A stretch of 64,000 nucleotides of DNA from Microthyrium microscopicum (lineage: Eukaryota; Ascomycota; Dothideomycetes; Microthyriales; Microthyriaceae), in the NCBI GenBank assembly GCA_010405405.1, contig MU004231.1, positions 4,266,884-4,330,883 on the forward strand, given 5' to 3'. Shown here piece by piece: positions 42,404 through 53,690 of the stretch (the first letter of the stretch is position 1; the number at the start of each line of letters is the position of its first letter). The translations under genes and the position numbers were made by a program. A model generated the notes under the pieces. That model did not search any database and was not told the origin of the DNA. It saw only the letters and a list, made by a program, of their open reading frames with translations.

Positions 42404-43119
42404 ATGCCCACGATGTCGACATCATACTCCCCGGTGACCGTCTAGCAGACAATCCAAGGCGAACCCTGGCTCAAAGCCGTATTCATCCTCACATGTATCG
42501 TTCTCGGTTTGGCGACTTTATTCGCCATCAGCACTACCCTCTGGCTCATCTACCTTATAATCAGAAATTGTCGACGTCGCCGCACAAAGAAACTTCTACT
42601 CAATGACAGAGAAGCTGCCCGCCCACCCCGTAACTTGCCTTCAGATTCTGCACAACTGCATATCACTAATGTGAACCTTTAAAAGGCCCTCCGCGGCCAT
42701 CAGCCGCCGCAGAACGTCTTTCCTTCGCCTGCGTCGGCGAAAACGTGTCCTCCCACAAAGACGACTCCATCGAGTTGACGTCCTTTCCCTGTGTTCCACC
42801 CATCAGCCACCCTCTGAACACCAGTCCGCTTCCACCAGCTCGACCATTTCGCCGTATGACACCAAATTTCTTCGGTTCGAGCCAGCAGCGACGGCATGTC
42901 TCGCGTGGGCCAACTTTCCTTGGTGGTGATGAATCGCAGCGAATTGGTATGGCAGTGCCACTGGACGCGCGCAGTAGCCATTATCCGGAAGACGAGATTG
43001 ATCACGTAGATGGCAGAGAGTCTGGGAATACTCAACGTTCGGTTGAGACTACGAAGACGGATGACACTCTGGTGTCGGACAGACTTGGACGCAGTACGAT
43101 TTCGGTGCAAGCCATTTGA
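42404..43119 (+). pseudogene. Possible broken single-span membrane protein gene
   Basis: From an ATG at 42404 a frame runs into TAG at 42443-42445, then continues openly with a clear membrane span (WLKAVFILTCIVLGLATLF) and a basic stop-transfer RNCRRRRTKK, ending at TAA 42680-42682. A plausible Ser/Pro/Arg-rich cytoplasmic tail then continues in the +1 frame to TGA at 43117-43119 (…SSHKDDSIELTSFPC…). Either the gene carries a nonsense and a frameshift change, or undetected splicing joins the parts: a branch-like ACTAAC at about 42395 and CTAG at 42442-42445 could be a 3' splice site. I could not find a donor that resolves both breaks. No family was recognised. Confidence 0.4.
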
Positions 43120-43484
43120 GGATGGGGATCAATTTGGATATCGTGCAGTGGTATCTCGGAACGGGACTTGGGGAGCGGGATAGATGGCAGGTGGTTTGGA
43201 GATGAGCCTCCACTGGGTATTGAAGTTGTTCAAAGACCGTTGCATTGACACGTGTGTTGCAACGTCTGACTGGTGGTAGATGAACTACTACTACGATATT
43301 CTTTCATTGTTTAGGATGTCAGTTTGTATAGAATGGAGATCGTTTTAAAGGAATGAAGATTCATTAATGAATTTAACTGAAGATTATTATACTGCTGTGT
43401 CTCACCATAAAGAAAGTGTCTAAATCAACGTCAATCATACATTATCGTAACAACTGATTCGAGTAGCCATTTCAAAGTTGCAAA
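43120..43484. other. Intergenic region
   Basis: 365 bp in which nothing was recognised. Confidence 0.45.
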
Positions 43485-44281
43485 CTAGTTAGGGACCATT
43501 GGTCCAGCTCCCATGCCAGTGCCTGGAACCTTTGGTGACTTTGGAATCTGCGAAGCCTTGGGCTTAGGAGGCTGTGAAGCCTTTGGGCTCTTGGGCTTTG
43601 GTGACTGAGTAGTAGTACCATTGTTTGGTCCATTTGGTGGCCCGTTCTGTACACTTCCAAGGTTGTTCTAGAAGATGTGTTAGCATTTGTTGTTTCAAGT
43701 TTCAGCTTGGCGATTGAAACATACCTGAAGCCCTTTGTTGGTTGAAATGTCAGCCTGGAAAGCTTTCTGCAGGCTTTGAAGAACTGCGCCATCTTTGGTA
43801 GCATCACCAGTCAGCTTGCTTGTTAGGCCAACTTCTTTGGCTTGTGAAGCTTCGATGTTAGATAGACCGCGGAGAAGCTGGGGGTTGTTCTTTGCTAGAG
43901 CCATGTTGTTTTGTCTGATGGCGATTCCGGCGTTGACAAATGCCATTAGGTTTTTCTGCAATAGGATGTTAGCTTGGAATATGGAAGAAGATTTGTACTT
44001 TTTACCTTGCCTGCAGCGTATACTGCTGGATCGGCGGTTTTGCCCTGTTGAACTGCATTCATCAGATCCTGAGTAGCAGCCAGCTCGCCTTGAGCTGCCA
44101 TTACGTTGAGGTCAATTCCATCAGAGATCGCTTTGGTGACAGCCGCAGCTGCGGTTGTGACTGTAGAGTTCGCAGCCTTTTGAGCAATAACTTTGCTGCG
44201 GAACCATGGAGAATTAGTTTGAATGGCGGCAGCATAAGCCATCGAGGCGAATGGGATGGCGAGGAGAATGCTGGACTTCAT
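43485..44281 (-). CDS. Secreted Ala-rich protein with Pro/Lys/Ser tail
   Basis: Three exons on the minus strand, 44281..44006, 43955..43725 and 43667..43485, giving 229 aa; introns are 50 and 57 bp. A signal peptide (MKSSILLAIPFASMAYA, about 17 residues) is followed by a helical Ala/Gln/Asn-rich domain with no Cys (about 30-165) and a low-complexity C-terminus built from KPKSPKASQPPKPKASQ-like repeats. I do not recognise the family. It is likely a secreted or wall-associated protein; the basic Pro-rich tail could bind wall polysaccharide. A TATA-like TATATA lies near 44480 on the minus strand. Confidence 0.75.
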
Positions 44282-45492
44282 GTTTGGTGATCTGAATGAT
44301 TGAGGTAATTAATTAGTGATTGACTTGGGAAGTAAGGAGCAGTCGATGGATCCTGTGTAAGAGAGAGTCTAATTGGATACGTTGCTGAAGAGAATGAATG
44401 GTGAAAAGCAGTGTTAATTCCTAACGAGTCGTGATGCAAACGAGCGATGCTTCATGTGAAATCCATCGACAGTTGACCTTATATATTTCGATTTGGGCAA
44501 AACCTAAACAGCATAGACCGCAGATATTTTGACATTTGGGAAACAACTGTCATCGTATACTTGAAAGTTTCACGGGCACTCTGCGGAACATCAGACCCGG
44601 ATGTGAATAGATGGAAGATCATGCGTATCAGTAGGCCTAGGCTCCAAGTGAAGAAGCAGCATACAGCTGAGATATACCTTTGATCCAATGGTTGTTGATA
44701 GACATGGGGTCTTTTGTTTTACAGCCTCGTGATAAGTTCCAGCCCTATAGGCGGTTCGAAAGACTCAAAGACGACCCAGTCAGACCGAATGGCATACAGA
44801 GAGCAGCCTGCAATATGATAGAAGCGCAATAGAGGAATACCAGTAGACGTTAGATTAATTCAGGGCGTTGGAAGTTGAAACAGAAACAGTCATCGGGTGA
44901 ATCTTGAAGACGCCGTTTCGAGGTCAACACCACACATGATGAGAGATATAGAAGGCCAAGAAACGGATTTGAGAAGATGGCTTGCGCTTGGACTTGGGGC
45001 TGTTGCTGCGTCTGTGGCGAGTAGACCATTTCTGCGTGATCGAGTGACGATATGAGAGGTTTGGACACTGTTTGAGAATCAGATCAATGCAATGCCCTTT
45101 GGCATGAAACGGTACCTGCAGATCATCCCAGGTCTGCATGCGCTGATCGCCACGACAAGATCAAATAATCTTTGAGCCTCAAAACTGGCTAGAATATTGG
45201 AAGAAAATAGTACAAAAACCAGGTTTTGATCCTAGAGCTTGTCAACCAAAGATTCACTGATGAAAAAAGATCTGCGATACGCTGTGTCTTGAGCTTGGGC
45301 AAGGAGTTATATGTACAGTATTATAAGGCGATAATCTCAAGAATGCCCGGGATATCTAGAATCTAGACTCACTTAGCTCCAAGTCGCGGAACGCCGACCC
45401 GGTTTTGCTGCAAGCGTTGTAGATGCTTGTGTGTTCACCGTTGAGGAAGTCCGATACCTCCTAGCATTGTCCGACGCTTCATTAAGCAACAT
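44282..45492. other. Gene-poor stretch
   Basis: 1.2 kb holding the promoter of the Ala-rich protein gene and the 3' flank of CBR1. No gene was recognised. Confidence 0.45.
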
Positions 45493-46514
45493 CTAGAAGC
45501 AAAAGACTTGATCCTCGAGCTTGCTAACAGCTCTAGCCTTCTCGTAGTCAAGGCTGACCAGTGCCTTCTTCATGGCACTAACCATGGGTGGTGGCCCGCA
45601 GACAAGTATTTTGACGTCGCTTGCCGGAGCTGGAAATCGCTCCTAGAGCTCACAGTTAGTTGTTTGGATATATAGAGCAAGACGAGGCAGCTAACCTTCA
45701 TCATCTCCGCAGTCACAAATCCGACACCGCCAGTCCATCCCTCTGGTGGGTTGTTCAACACGTAGTAAATCCTGAAACCAGGATCTTCCTTTACAAGAGA
45801 GTCGAGATCTTCCTTCAGCAGGATATCCTCGGGGTTGACGTTCGCAAAGATGAGATCAACCTCAGTCTTGTCTCCAAGAGCGCGACCACGAACAATTGCG
45901 CGAATGATTTGAAGCATTGGGGTAATACCAGTACCACCAGCGATCATACCAAAACGTCTAACCATGTTTGGTGTGTAGACCATAGCACCCTTGGGTCCTT
46001 TGACTTTCATGGTCTGCCCAACGCGAAGTCCAGCAACATGCTTGGAAATATTTCCAGTTGGGTAAGACTTGATGAGTAGGTCAAAGTGGCCAGGATTGAC
46101 ATCTGATGATATAGGAGTATAGGATCTGAGGACATCTTTTCCATCAATGGCCGCTCCAAGGGAAATGTGTTGGCCGATAGGAAGGCCGAGAACATCGGTA
46201 GGTCTGGGGAGAGCGAATCGATAGATGGCGGTATTGTGTGAGAGGATGGTCTTTTCCTTAAGCTCAAAGTCCTGGAACTTGTCTGGTTTGAGGATCTTCC
46301 GCTCAACTGCAAGGTGAATTAGCGAAGGTCAACTAATTAAATGGCTAGAAGTCTTACGATTGTTGAATATCTTGTATCCACCGAGCACAAGAGCTAATCC
46401 GAAAGCATATGGGAGCCAGTCAGACTTCATGATGTATGTGCCAACTATCAGCAAAGCTGATGGGATGTACACGCCATGGACATAACCCGGAGAAGTGAGC
46501 GAAGACGAAGACAT
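45493..46514 (-). CDS. CBR1: NADH-cytochrome b5 reductase
   Basis: Three exons on the minus strand, 46514..46358, 46306..45696 and 45642..45493, giving 305 aa; introns are 51 and 53 bp. An N-terminal membrane anchor (about 15-50) is followed by the ferredoxin-reductase fold: [19 protein letters not shown], the FAD motif [22 protein letters not shown], the NADH-binding [26 protein letters not shown] and the C-terminal [14 protein letters not shown]. It passes electrons from NADH to cytochrome b5 for sterol and fatty-acid desaturation, on the ER or outer mitochondrial membrane. The end …EDQVFCF is the usual Phe-ended C-terminus of the family. Confidence 0.95.
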
Positions 46515-46853
46515 GATGTCAATTGGGTCGGTGGTGATAAGAGGTAGCTATTAGGAGAAAGGAGAGAGGTCACGCCGATCTTCTAGTTTGTCGAAGTCCA
46601 CAATTGAGGGTTTGTGACATATAAAAGAGTTCCAAGGATACAGATGGCAATGGACTGAGCCGCAGGGAAATTTCTCCCGGTCATCTTATCTTATCTGTAC
46701 ACTAGCGTGGTAGCGATCCTTGTCATCGCGTGGCGCTTCAACGTCCTATCTTCAATCCAGAACTCACGACATCTCCGTATTCTATACCTGCTCAGCACAA
46801 ACCTGTCACGTTCGCACAAGCATCAAGAAGTGCCATTTCCCATCGTTGGTACT
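46515..46853. other. Divergent promoter region of CBR1 and the GlcNAc-induced-type gene
   Basis: 339 bp between divergent starts. Nothing specific was recognised. Confidence 0.45.
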
Positions 46854-47535
46854 ATGGGTGATCCCCCAGCTCAGCCATTTCATCTCACAGCCCGGGATCA
46901 TGGCGTTTTGGCAACCAAGGATGAGGACTATGTTCTCCTGACGTGGGATCATATCAAAGAAGTTATTGGTAACATCGATCAACGACACACTGGAACGAGG
47001 GCTAACAGCTACATCCGTAGCTTCCGCCGACTATGAAGGTCTCACTCGACAACCATCGCAACTCCGTGCCTATATGGCATGGTCATCGCAAGTTCGCGAG
47101 GAATACGGCAGCACGACCAATTTTCTTTTGCAGAAACGCCTTCGCTGGACCCCTCTAACCAGCGTTGATGAAGATCCTGCACTTCGTTTCGCAATGAAGA
47201 ATCCTGTTCCATTTGCCGCTCGATCAGACTACCGGATTCTGCTCAATGACTGGCCATATGGAAACGAACCTGGAATAACTCATATCTGCGTCTGGCTGAA
47301 AACGCCGTTGCCAGTTGATTCTGTGAAGGGCGCGCTCACAGCTGAAGGCACAGCTATGGTCAACGCCTTTATCAAGAATGAAATTGAGCAACCATTGAAG
47401 GTTGAGGATCAAGATAAGGTTTTGTGGTTCAAAAACTATACAAGTTTGCAAAGTATTAGGACTATCGACCATGTCCACGTACTCATTAGAGGTCTTGACC
47501 TGTCCAAAATAGATAAAATCCTAGAGAAGCCATGA
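46854..47535 (+). CDS. N-acetylglucosamine-induced protein 1-like (DUF3605)
   Basis: Two exons, 46854..46968 and 47021..47535, giving 209 aa; the intron is 52 bp with GCTAAC branch site and CGTAG acceptor (the nearer CAG at 47008 would leave a 40-bp intron with the branch site touching the acceptor). The protein begins MGDPPAQPFHLTARDHGVL, then LLTWDHIKEVI, LRAYMAWSSQVREEYGS, LNDWPYGNEPGITHICVWLKTP and, near the end, WFKNYTSLQSIRTIDHVHVLIRG. This matches the fungal DUF3605 family named after a Candida N-acetylglucosamine-induced protein. It lacks a signal peptide or membrane span. Function is unknown beyond that family name. Confidence 0.85.
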
Positions 47536-47774
47536 CTGTAGTCTTGCGAAAAATCCCAGTCTTGCAGTCTCAGGATCAGATCGTGTTTTCGGTATTGCGC
47601 AATGAAATGGCGGGTTGATGTTTGTCAGGGTTGAGGCGCATATGGAGAGGCATATTATATATTAATGATAGATTTAGACACGCCCATGACATTACTTTTG
47701 CATCGGAAACAATTTATTCTTCCTTCGTGTGGAGCTCATCAAAATCTCGACTCATCGACCCCATCCTTCTGAAA

Positions 47775-48167
47775 TTAATCCTCATCATCGTCCACAACGC
47801 TCTCCGCAGTCACCTTCTTGCTTTTCCGGTCATTGTTGTTGCCATCCGCATCGTCATCATCTGGCCGCCCGTCATTTTTGTTGTTGTGGTTGTTGTGCTG
47901 GCGTTGATCTGATTTCTCAGTGTCTGAGATTTTAGGCATAGCTCGCAGGCCGGCGAGCACCCCAAGAGTCAGCATGAATTTCTGTTCTTTTCGTTCCTTT
48001 TCGTTGCCGGTGAATTTGACAGGCGGGGCGGGCTTGTAGAGGCGAGGTGCTGTCTTGAGCTTGCGTCGTTGAGTAATGGTCAGCTCAATTTTGGATGTTG
48101 TAGTCGATTCGGGGCGTGGGTCGGAGTCTTTGCGGCTTTTGAGAAGGGCGGCGATGAACGAAGACAT
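47775..48167 (-). CDS. Small basic/acidic hypothetical protein
   Basis: Single frame, 130 aa, from ATG 48167. A compact N-terminal part (MSSFIAALLKSRKDS; KIELTITQRRKLKTAPRLYKPAPPVKF) is followed by a short hydrophobic stretch (FMLTLGVLAGL, about 85-95) and a His/Asn/Asp-rich tail ending in VVDDDED. I do not recognise it; the mix of a folded-looking basic start and an acidic tail suggests a real gene. It could be nuclear or associated with a nucleic acid, but this is a guess. Confidence 0.5.
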   Translation of the reverse strand: MSSFIAALLKSRKDSDPRPESTTTSKIELTITQRRKLKTAPRLYKPAPPVKFTGNEKERKEQKFMLTLGVLAGLRAMPKISDTEKSDQRQHNNHNNKNDGRPDDDDADGNNNDRKSKKVTAESVVDDDED

Positions 48168-48428
48168 TCCTTTTTGTGGGTTTTGTTGCTTAATCGGGTG
48201 GGTTTGTGATGCGAGTCGGTAATACTATTTTTGCTTGGATTGGTGATTGCAGGAGGTTAGGTTGAAACATTGGTATGTAAAAGAATTCTGAAAGTTGAGG
48301 ACTATTGTTGTGGCTACCTGAAGTATTGAGGTTCTGTGCGGCAAACACTCCAAACACTCCACAGGCGAGTTGAGGTGTATTTGACAGACTGGTTGTGAAA
48401 TCCGTCAATTCCAGTTGAACATATTGCT

Positions 48429-49934
48429 CTAGCGGCATTTATAAACAGCTTGAGAAATACAGTGCAGTGCTTTGGCCATTTCTGGTCCCTCATAGCTGAC
48501 ATCATAAATCAGCACATCCTGAGGCTCCATGAACTCCTTATCAATTGTGGCTGAGGTTTTAAGTGGGAGTGCTCGAACTGCCTCGTAGAAAGTGAGATCG
48601 TACTCCAGGCGCCATGGATCGTCTTCATCAAATGGAAAATCATTCGGGGGGCTGGGCGGTGGCCCATCCATAGCGACCAAAGGGTTGCATAGGCCAGGGA
48701 ACATAAATGCGCCTTGATTCAACATGCCGACATCGACAAAGGTCAATTTCTGCAAGATCTGGGATGCGGTATTGAAAAATTGTGCCCAGCTGGGTGGATA
48801 TATGCTAATGCCGGAGAGTTTGAGGCTCGTCAATGTCTGCTTTTGAGCCTTGATGAGGCCGTCTAGTACAGCATAGTCGACAGCCACACTCCCCAAGGAA
48901 AGTGAGCGTAGACGGCTTGGCGCGTTATGATTACAAAGGGCCTGGAGCCAGCTTATAGCAAGATATCCATCATCGTAAAAGTTGGTGACTGTCAACGATG
49001 TGAGATTGGTTGCCGTTTGGAGAATCCAAAGCATGTCTTCTTCTTCGCAGCCTTGTAGAACGTATAAATCCACGGAAAGCTCGGTCATGTTCCCCCAAAA
49101 GCTCTTTGAATAAACCGTGTCGAAGATGACAACCTCGGGAATCATGCAGCATGAAGTGGATCGATAACTGTCTGGCGGGGGAAGGTGAAGCCTGTTGATT
49201 TTCTTCTCCGCAGTTGCTGCAATGAAATATACCATGCTCAATACATCTGCACCTGTAGGAGGGCTAGTTCTCGCGAACTCGATATCCGAGTGCAGATTTG
49301 CCTCATAGCCAGGAAAGAGGCAAACAGAGTTACAGTTCGGTAGACAATCGACTAGGAGCTTGTACAGAAGGTTGTATCCTAGTAACTATTAGCACAAGCG
49401 TATATTTTGATACAGAGCAGACGGCAGAAATGAAGCTTCTTGCACTGCGCAAATATGCATCAGCCGTATCTGTACGTAGGCAGTATCAAATACTTTCAAC
49501 CCGTGTTGGACCATTTTGCTGCCGCCGCACAAGACACCCAAGATTAGGTGGTCAAATCAGGTCTCCAGCATGACTACGTTCGAAATTGATGATGAGATGT
49601 CCTTACCTGCATTCTTTTCATCAAGAATATCGTGGCCATTCCGGCGCCATTTGAGGCCATGGCCCAGTCTCCGCTTCATATCTCCTTCTGCATACTCATC
49701 GCCTTTTATCGTCAGAGATCGGCAATATTTCAAGTATTGGAAATGCTCGAAGAACTCGTGAAAACTTGAGCGAGATAGATCTGTAACAAGTGACTCGAAT
49801 ATCTGAATCCAGCTTCGATATGCTTTCTGGTGGATCTCCTTGCATACGAGACGAAAGTGTCGTTGATCAGGGCCCAGATCTGCAGAGATCATTTCAATGA
49901 TCTCAGTAGGTAACGTAGAAAGGTTGCGCGCCAT
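48429..49934 (-). CDS. F-box protein, LRR-like
   Basis: Two exons on the minus strand, 49934..49607 and 49378..48429, giving 425 aa. The 228-bp intron uses donor GTAAGG and acceptor ACTAG and is hairpin-prone. The protein opens with an F-box-like LSTLPTEIIEMISADLGPDQRHFRLVCKE. After the intron come repeated Leu-rich segments (LTSLTVTNFYDDGYLAI; LRSLSLGSVAVDYAVLDGL; LTSLKLSGISIYP; LQKLTFVDVGML) spaced about 25-45 residues, as in LRR-type F-box proteins. It is probably an SCF substrate adaptor; the target is unknown. Confidence 0.8.
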
Positions 49935-51679
49935 TTTGAGTGGCTTTTATGAAGAGTTCTGTTAATAACAATGGTGTAGTCTAAATGTTGTCAATGTTTG
50001 ACTCGCTCAGGACACAACGGACTTGATTTCGTACCGGATTGAGGATTGATGTTCCTAGTTCTTTTATCAATACCATAAGTTTGAATATACGAACAGGACG
50101 AGAAATTGTAAAGATGAGCAAAAAGTCGGTGAACGCGTAAGAAGTGAACAGAAATTCTAGAAACGACGTGTCGAGACTCGGGAGTCTTGCCGTAGTGTGC
50201 GCCATTTCGGTCCGTGCCCAAGCTTGATACAATATTTTGTACTTCAGGTCCCCCAGAAATATGTCGTTAGAGAAAATTTTGGAGACGAGGTGCGGAAATG
50301 GTTTTAGAAGTTCGAATTGTTGTTGTTTTGGGACTCGGACATGCTAGGCTGTAGAGGTGGTGAATTTCTACTACTAGATATAATGGCATCGGCTGTATTT
50401 TTTAAGGATTTGACATTGCCCATTGAAGTATCATTAATTGGAGATACCTATGATTTGATGGACAGATCTAATATTGTCGTATGCCTGTTCTATGGCCATT
50501 GACGAATTGATATGTTTTGTGGTAAATTGAATTTTGAGAGTCCATTTGCAGTATATATTCAAAAAATTGTGAAATGTCCTCAGCAATCAAATTACCAAGT
50601 GACAACATATCATAGTCCATTTATCACACCTGCCATTGTGCACTAGTGATAAAATACACACCTGCCTCAGTGCACTAGTGTAAATGATATAGCCTTGCTG
50701 TGGCTGTGAAGTCTACCTCTGAGAAGCCGCCCGGGAGCCCGGTGTACTCAGAGTCAATTGCTTCCTTCCATATGCGTGTGCAGGTGTCTTTCCCCATCCC
50801 TTCTGCGGTATTACTCTTAATGATTGGAGTTGACGCCGCGGTCGGGCGCTCGCAAGCGTTGTCACTTGGTACTACTAACATGAATAGATCGGGGCAAAAT
50901 CCCTTCAATGGGATTTTCATAGGGCCCATTTCCTGTTTCCTTAGGGAGATGGGCCTGAACTTTTGCTTCCCCAGGCCAGAGTAACTTATGTGGCGCAGTA
51001 GCATAAAAGGGGAAGGCTCCAAGGTCAATTCCCGTGAGGGCCCAAAAATCTTTTTATGTCACTGAGCTATATTTCATCCTCCGAGTTTGTATCAAGTCAA
51101 CTCTTGATATCTAAATTGTTTTTATGCGAGTTCGATTTTATGCCCTTGGTCTGGGAGCAGCAATGGCATATCTTAGAGATAGTTAAGGTATTATTAGTAT
51201 TTGACGAATCCAATCAAAGTAGTACCCTTCGATTAAAGTAGGAATCAAACCTAGTCGCGAAGTCTGAGCATGAATAGGAAGATACTAAAGAATAGTAAGA
51301 GCAGAACATTCTAGTGAAAACAAAGGTTTAGAAGTCGCTAGAATTTAACCGTAGAACTGGCGCGTCGTTAGTCGTAGTCAGGGCCATTACTTTCTATCCA
51401 TTTCGAGGCCTAATCAGAGTTTTTATGTTGTGTATTTCCCCTGACTTCTTTCATGCTACTTTAAGGATTAAGGATAGAAGATGTGGATTACACTGTGAAA
51501 GTTTAGCGGTTGTTTGCAATTACTCTACTGAGCGAGCCGACGACAGACAACCTTGGAAGTTTCGACATGACTTTATCCTCGACGTCAATGTCAGCAAGTT
51601 TCGAAATTTGAGCGTCGCGATTCGCAATCAGAATTGAACAGCACAGTAATTCTATATCTCTAGTCTCTAACACACAGTT
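49935..51679. other. AT-rich gene-poor stretch with a GC-richer island
   Basis: No intact gene. It contains a 33-bp direct repeat (50627-50688), a GC-richer island (about 50690-51050) and, from about 51055 to 51640, AT-rich sequence that looks like old, decayed mobile DNA. Confidence 0.45.
50627..50688. repeat. Direct repeat, two diverged copies
   Basis: CACACCTGCCATTGTGCACTAGTG and, 33 bp on, CACACCTGCCTCAGTGCACTAGTG occur next to each other, both followed by a TA-rich stretch. They border the GC-richer island on its left side. Confidence 0.7.
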
Positions 51680-52725
51680 CTAACATTGCCGTGTGGCTGG
51701 GTTGTGGTTGTAATCAAATCCTTTTAATAGTCCTTGGTAATGTAGAGCCGCACCAATCACAGCAAAAATATGGAAGATTTGATGCGATGCACCCCAGATA
51801 TCAAATGTCCCTGGCATCCATCTTTCAGGAATTCGAAACTAGAATCATATTAGCATGAGTTCTTCTTCATTGTGGCCTCACTTACTGCATATATGACTGC
51901 TCCACCGGCATAACTCAGACCTTCAAAAAACCACAAATTCCAACCGATGATTTCATTGGCCTTAGGGCGTCCCCATTTCTGGGCCATATGGGTCATTGGG
52001 ATGGCTCCATACCAGCCAATGGCTACAAAGAGCAATGCCCGGAACTTCTTCCACTTTGGACCTCTGAAACTGGAATTGGTGCAAAAGATTGCACATGAAA
52101 AGGTGATGATAAAAATCTACCATATCAGTTAGTACACAAGGTGGACATGAATAGATGTAGTGATCAATACCCCGGCTGAGTAGACTTTCCACCAGAACTT
52201 CTCACAATAGAAGCCATAATAAGTACCAGAATAAACAGTCGCTATGATCAATGCAAATATGCCGTAAAGGTCCAGAAGTAGCCATGTTTGATAAACTTTT
52301 AATGAATGATTTCCAAAAATGTGGAATGTGGCACTAAGGCCAAAACAAATGAACGCGCCAGCAAAGAAAACACCGAAAGCGAGAAAGTCGTCGAAATCCG
52401 AGGTTGGATACCGGGTCAAAATGTCGTTGTATGCTTGAAATGCCCAAGCCCCAAATAGAGCCGCGCCAATGATGTGGGTGTATGCATTGCAAGTCTGGTT
52501 GTGCAGATACCCCAGGCTTGCGAGGGAAGACTTGTATGAATTGGAGACCGTCCGGTAGTGGCCAAGAAGGTATTGATTCTCGTTCTGCCAGCTTTCAACT
52601 TCATGAATTGTGCAGATCACGGCATTCTTCCATGAGTGTGGAAGAGCAGATGCCAAAGTTGAGTGCTCAAATGTCGAACTGGTGCTGCTGTCAACTGACG
52701 ATGAGCGCGTTCGGCGAGTCGCCAT
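51680..52725 (-). CDS. AdipoR/Izh-type (hemolysin III family, PAQR) membrane protein
   Basis: Three exons on the minus strand, 52725..52171, 52116..51886 and 51838..51680, giving 314 aa; introns are 54 and 47 bp. A Ser-rich cytoplasmic start (about 1-50) leads into ENQYLLGHYR and then seven hydrophobic segments. The family metal site is visible: SATFHIF (first His) and, in the last helix pair, ASHQIFHIF (HxxxH). Fungal members (Izh1-4 type) affect zinc and sterol homeostasis and act as receptors or ceramidase-like enzymes; which applies here is unknown. A longer start at 52818 would need a non-ATG codon, so 52725 is preferred. The gene is the last intact one before the RIP-mutated block. Confidence 0.92.
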
Positions 52726-53690
52726 CGTCAATAAAACACCACCGAGAAAAGAAGCAAGGCAAAAGGGGGCCGTCAGGCCGAGAAAGAAGTTGAGATGGAC
52801 GTTTGATATATGACCCAATTTTCCAAATGTTTAAGGTTTTCGTCCCATATTGGTATAGCGGCTATGCTGGAACTACCTCATACACAGGTACTCAAGCGAC
52901 AGAATGCATCCCTTCGTCTATTTGCACTATCAATCGACACTGCAGTAGTGCGCGGGCACCTTACTCAAGAAGGCAAGATTTTCAAGGTAAAATACGCCTC
53001 AGCCCCGAAAACACACCCAAAATCACCCCTTCACATACAAATTCTCTGGACGCTAGTGGCTGACAGCTTGCTTTGTCACTGGCTGTTGGTGCTTTTAACT
53101 CAAGACTAAAAGCCGCCACGGTGTCGAGAGTAGACGAAGGGATAGCCTCAGATGAAGCGAGAGAGAGTTCAATCTGAAAGAGAAGTATTTTAGGTTTGCG
53201 TTTGCGGCCTCCCGTTTGCCTCCATAAGAGTGAAATAAGATTGCGTTGCGGTATGAACCAGTAACTCCAAAAAAAGTTGGTTTCTCCCGAATTAAGACTA
53301 AACGCCAACGGTAGCACGGAATGACAATTGCTTTTTGGCCGAATATCGGTCAAAGCTTTTTGACGCGTTTTAAGCTCTTGAATCTTGACAAACATTAAGT
53401 TGTCTAAGGCCCAGATCGGGAAGGCATCCGGCAATGACAAGCATATCAGTTCTTAGCTCACTATTCAACCATTCAAGGAACAGTAAAAAAGCGAGTGCAT
53501 GCAGGACAGAATCGATAAAGCCAACCAAAGGAGCGCGTGTTGACTTGTTGTGAAAAACGCTGGAAACCAGGAACCCTGGGATCGAGCGAGGCAAACCCGG
53601 GCGAAATGTCGTTCAGGGGTGAAAAGGGGCTAGTTCAATTTCAACCTCATCCCTTAACCTATCCGCGCTACAAAGTAACAGTGTATTAGT
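52726..53690. other. Boundary zone before the RIP block
   Basis: About 1 kb of ordinary composition with no gene. It contains at 52937-52985 a diverged copy of the sequence at 53675-53720, where the AT-rich block begins. Confidence 0.45.

Noticed and set aside
48190-48438. 82-residue minus frame between the F-box gene and the small hypothetical gene
   Set aside because: Begins in the F-box 3' end and shows no protein-like pattern; probably 3' UTR.
51230-51265. Possible tRNA T-arm on the minus strand (GGTTTGATTCC)
   Set aside because: No matching acceptor stem, D-arm or anticodon arm could be placed around it.
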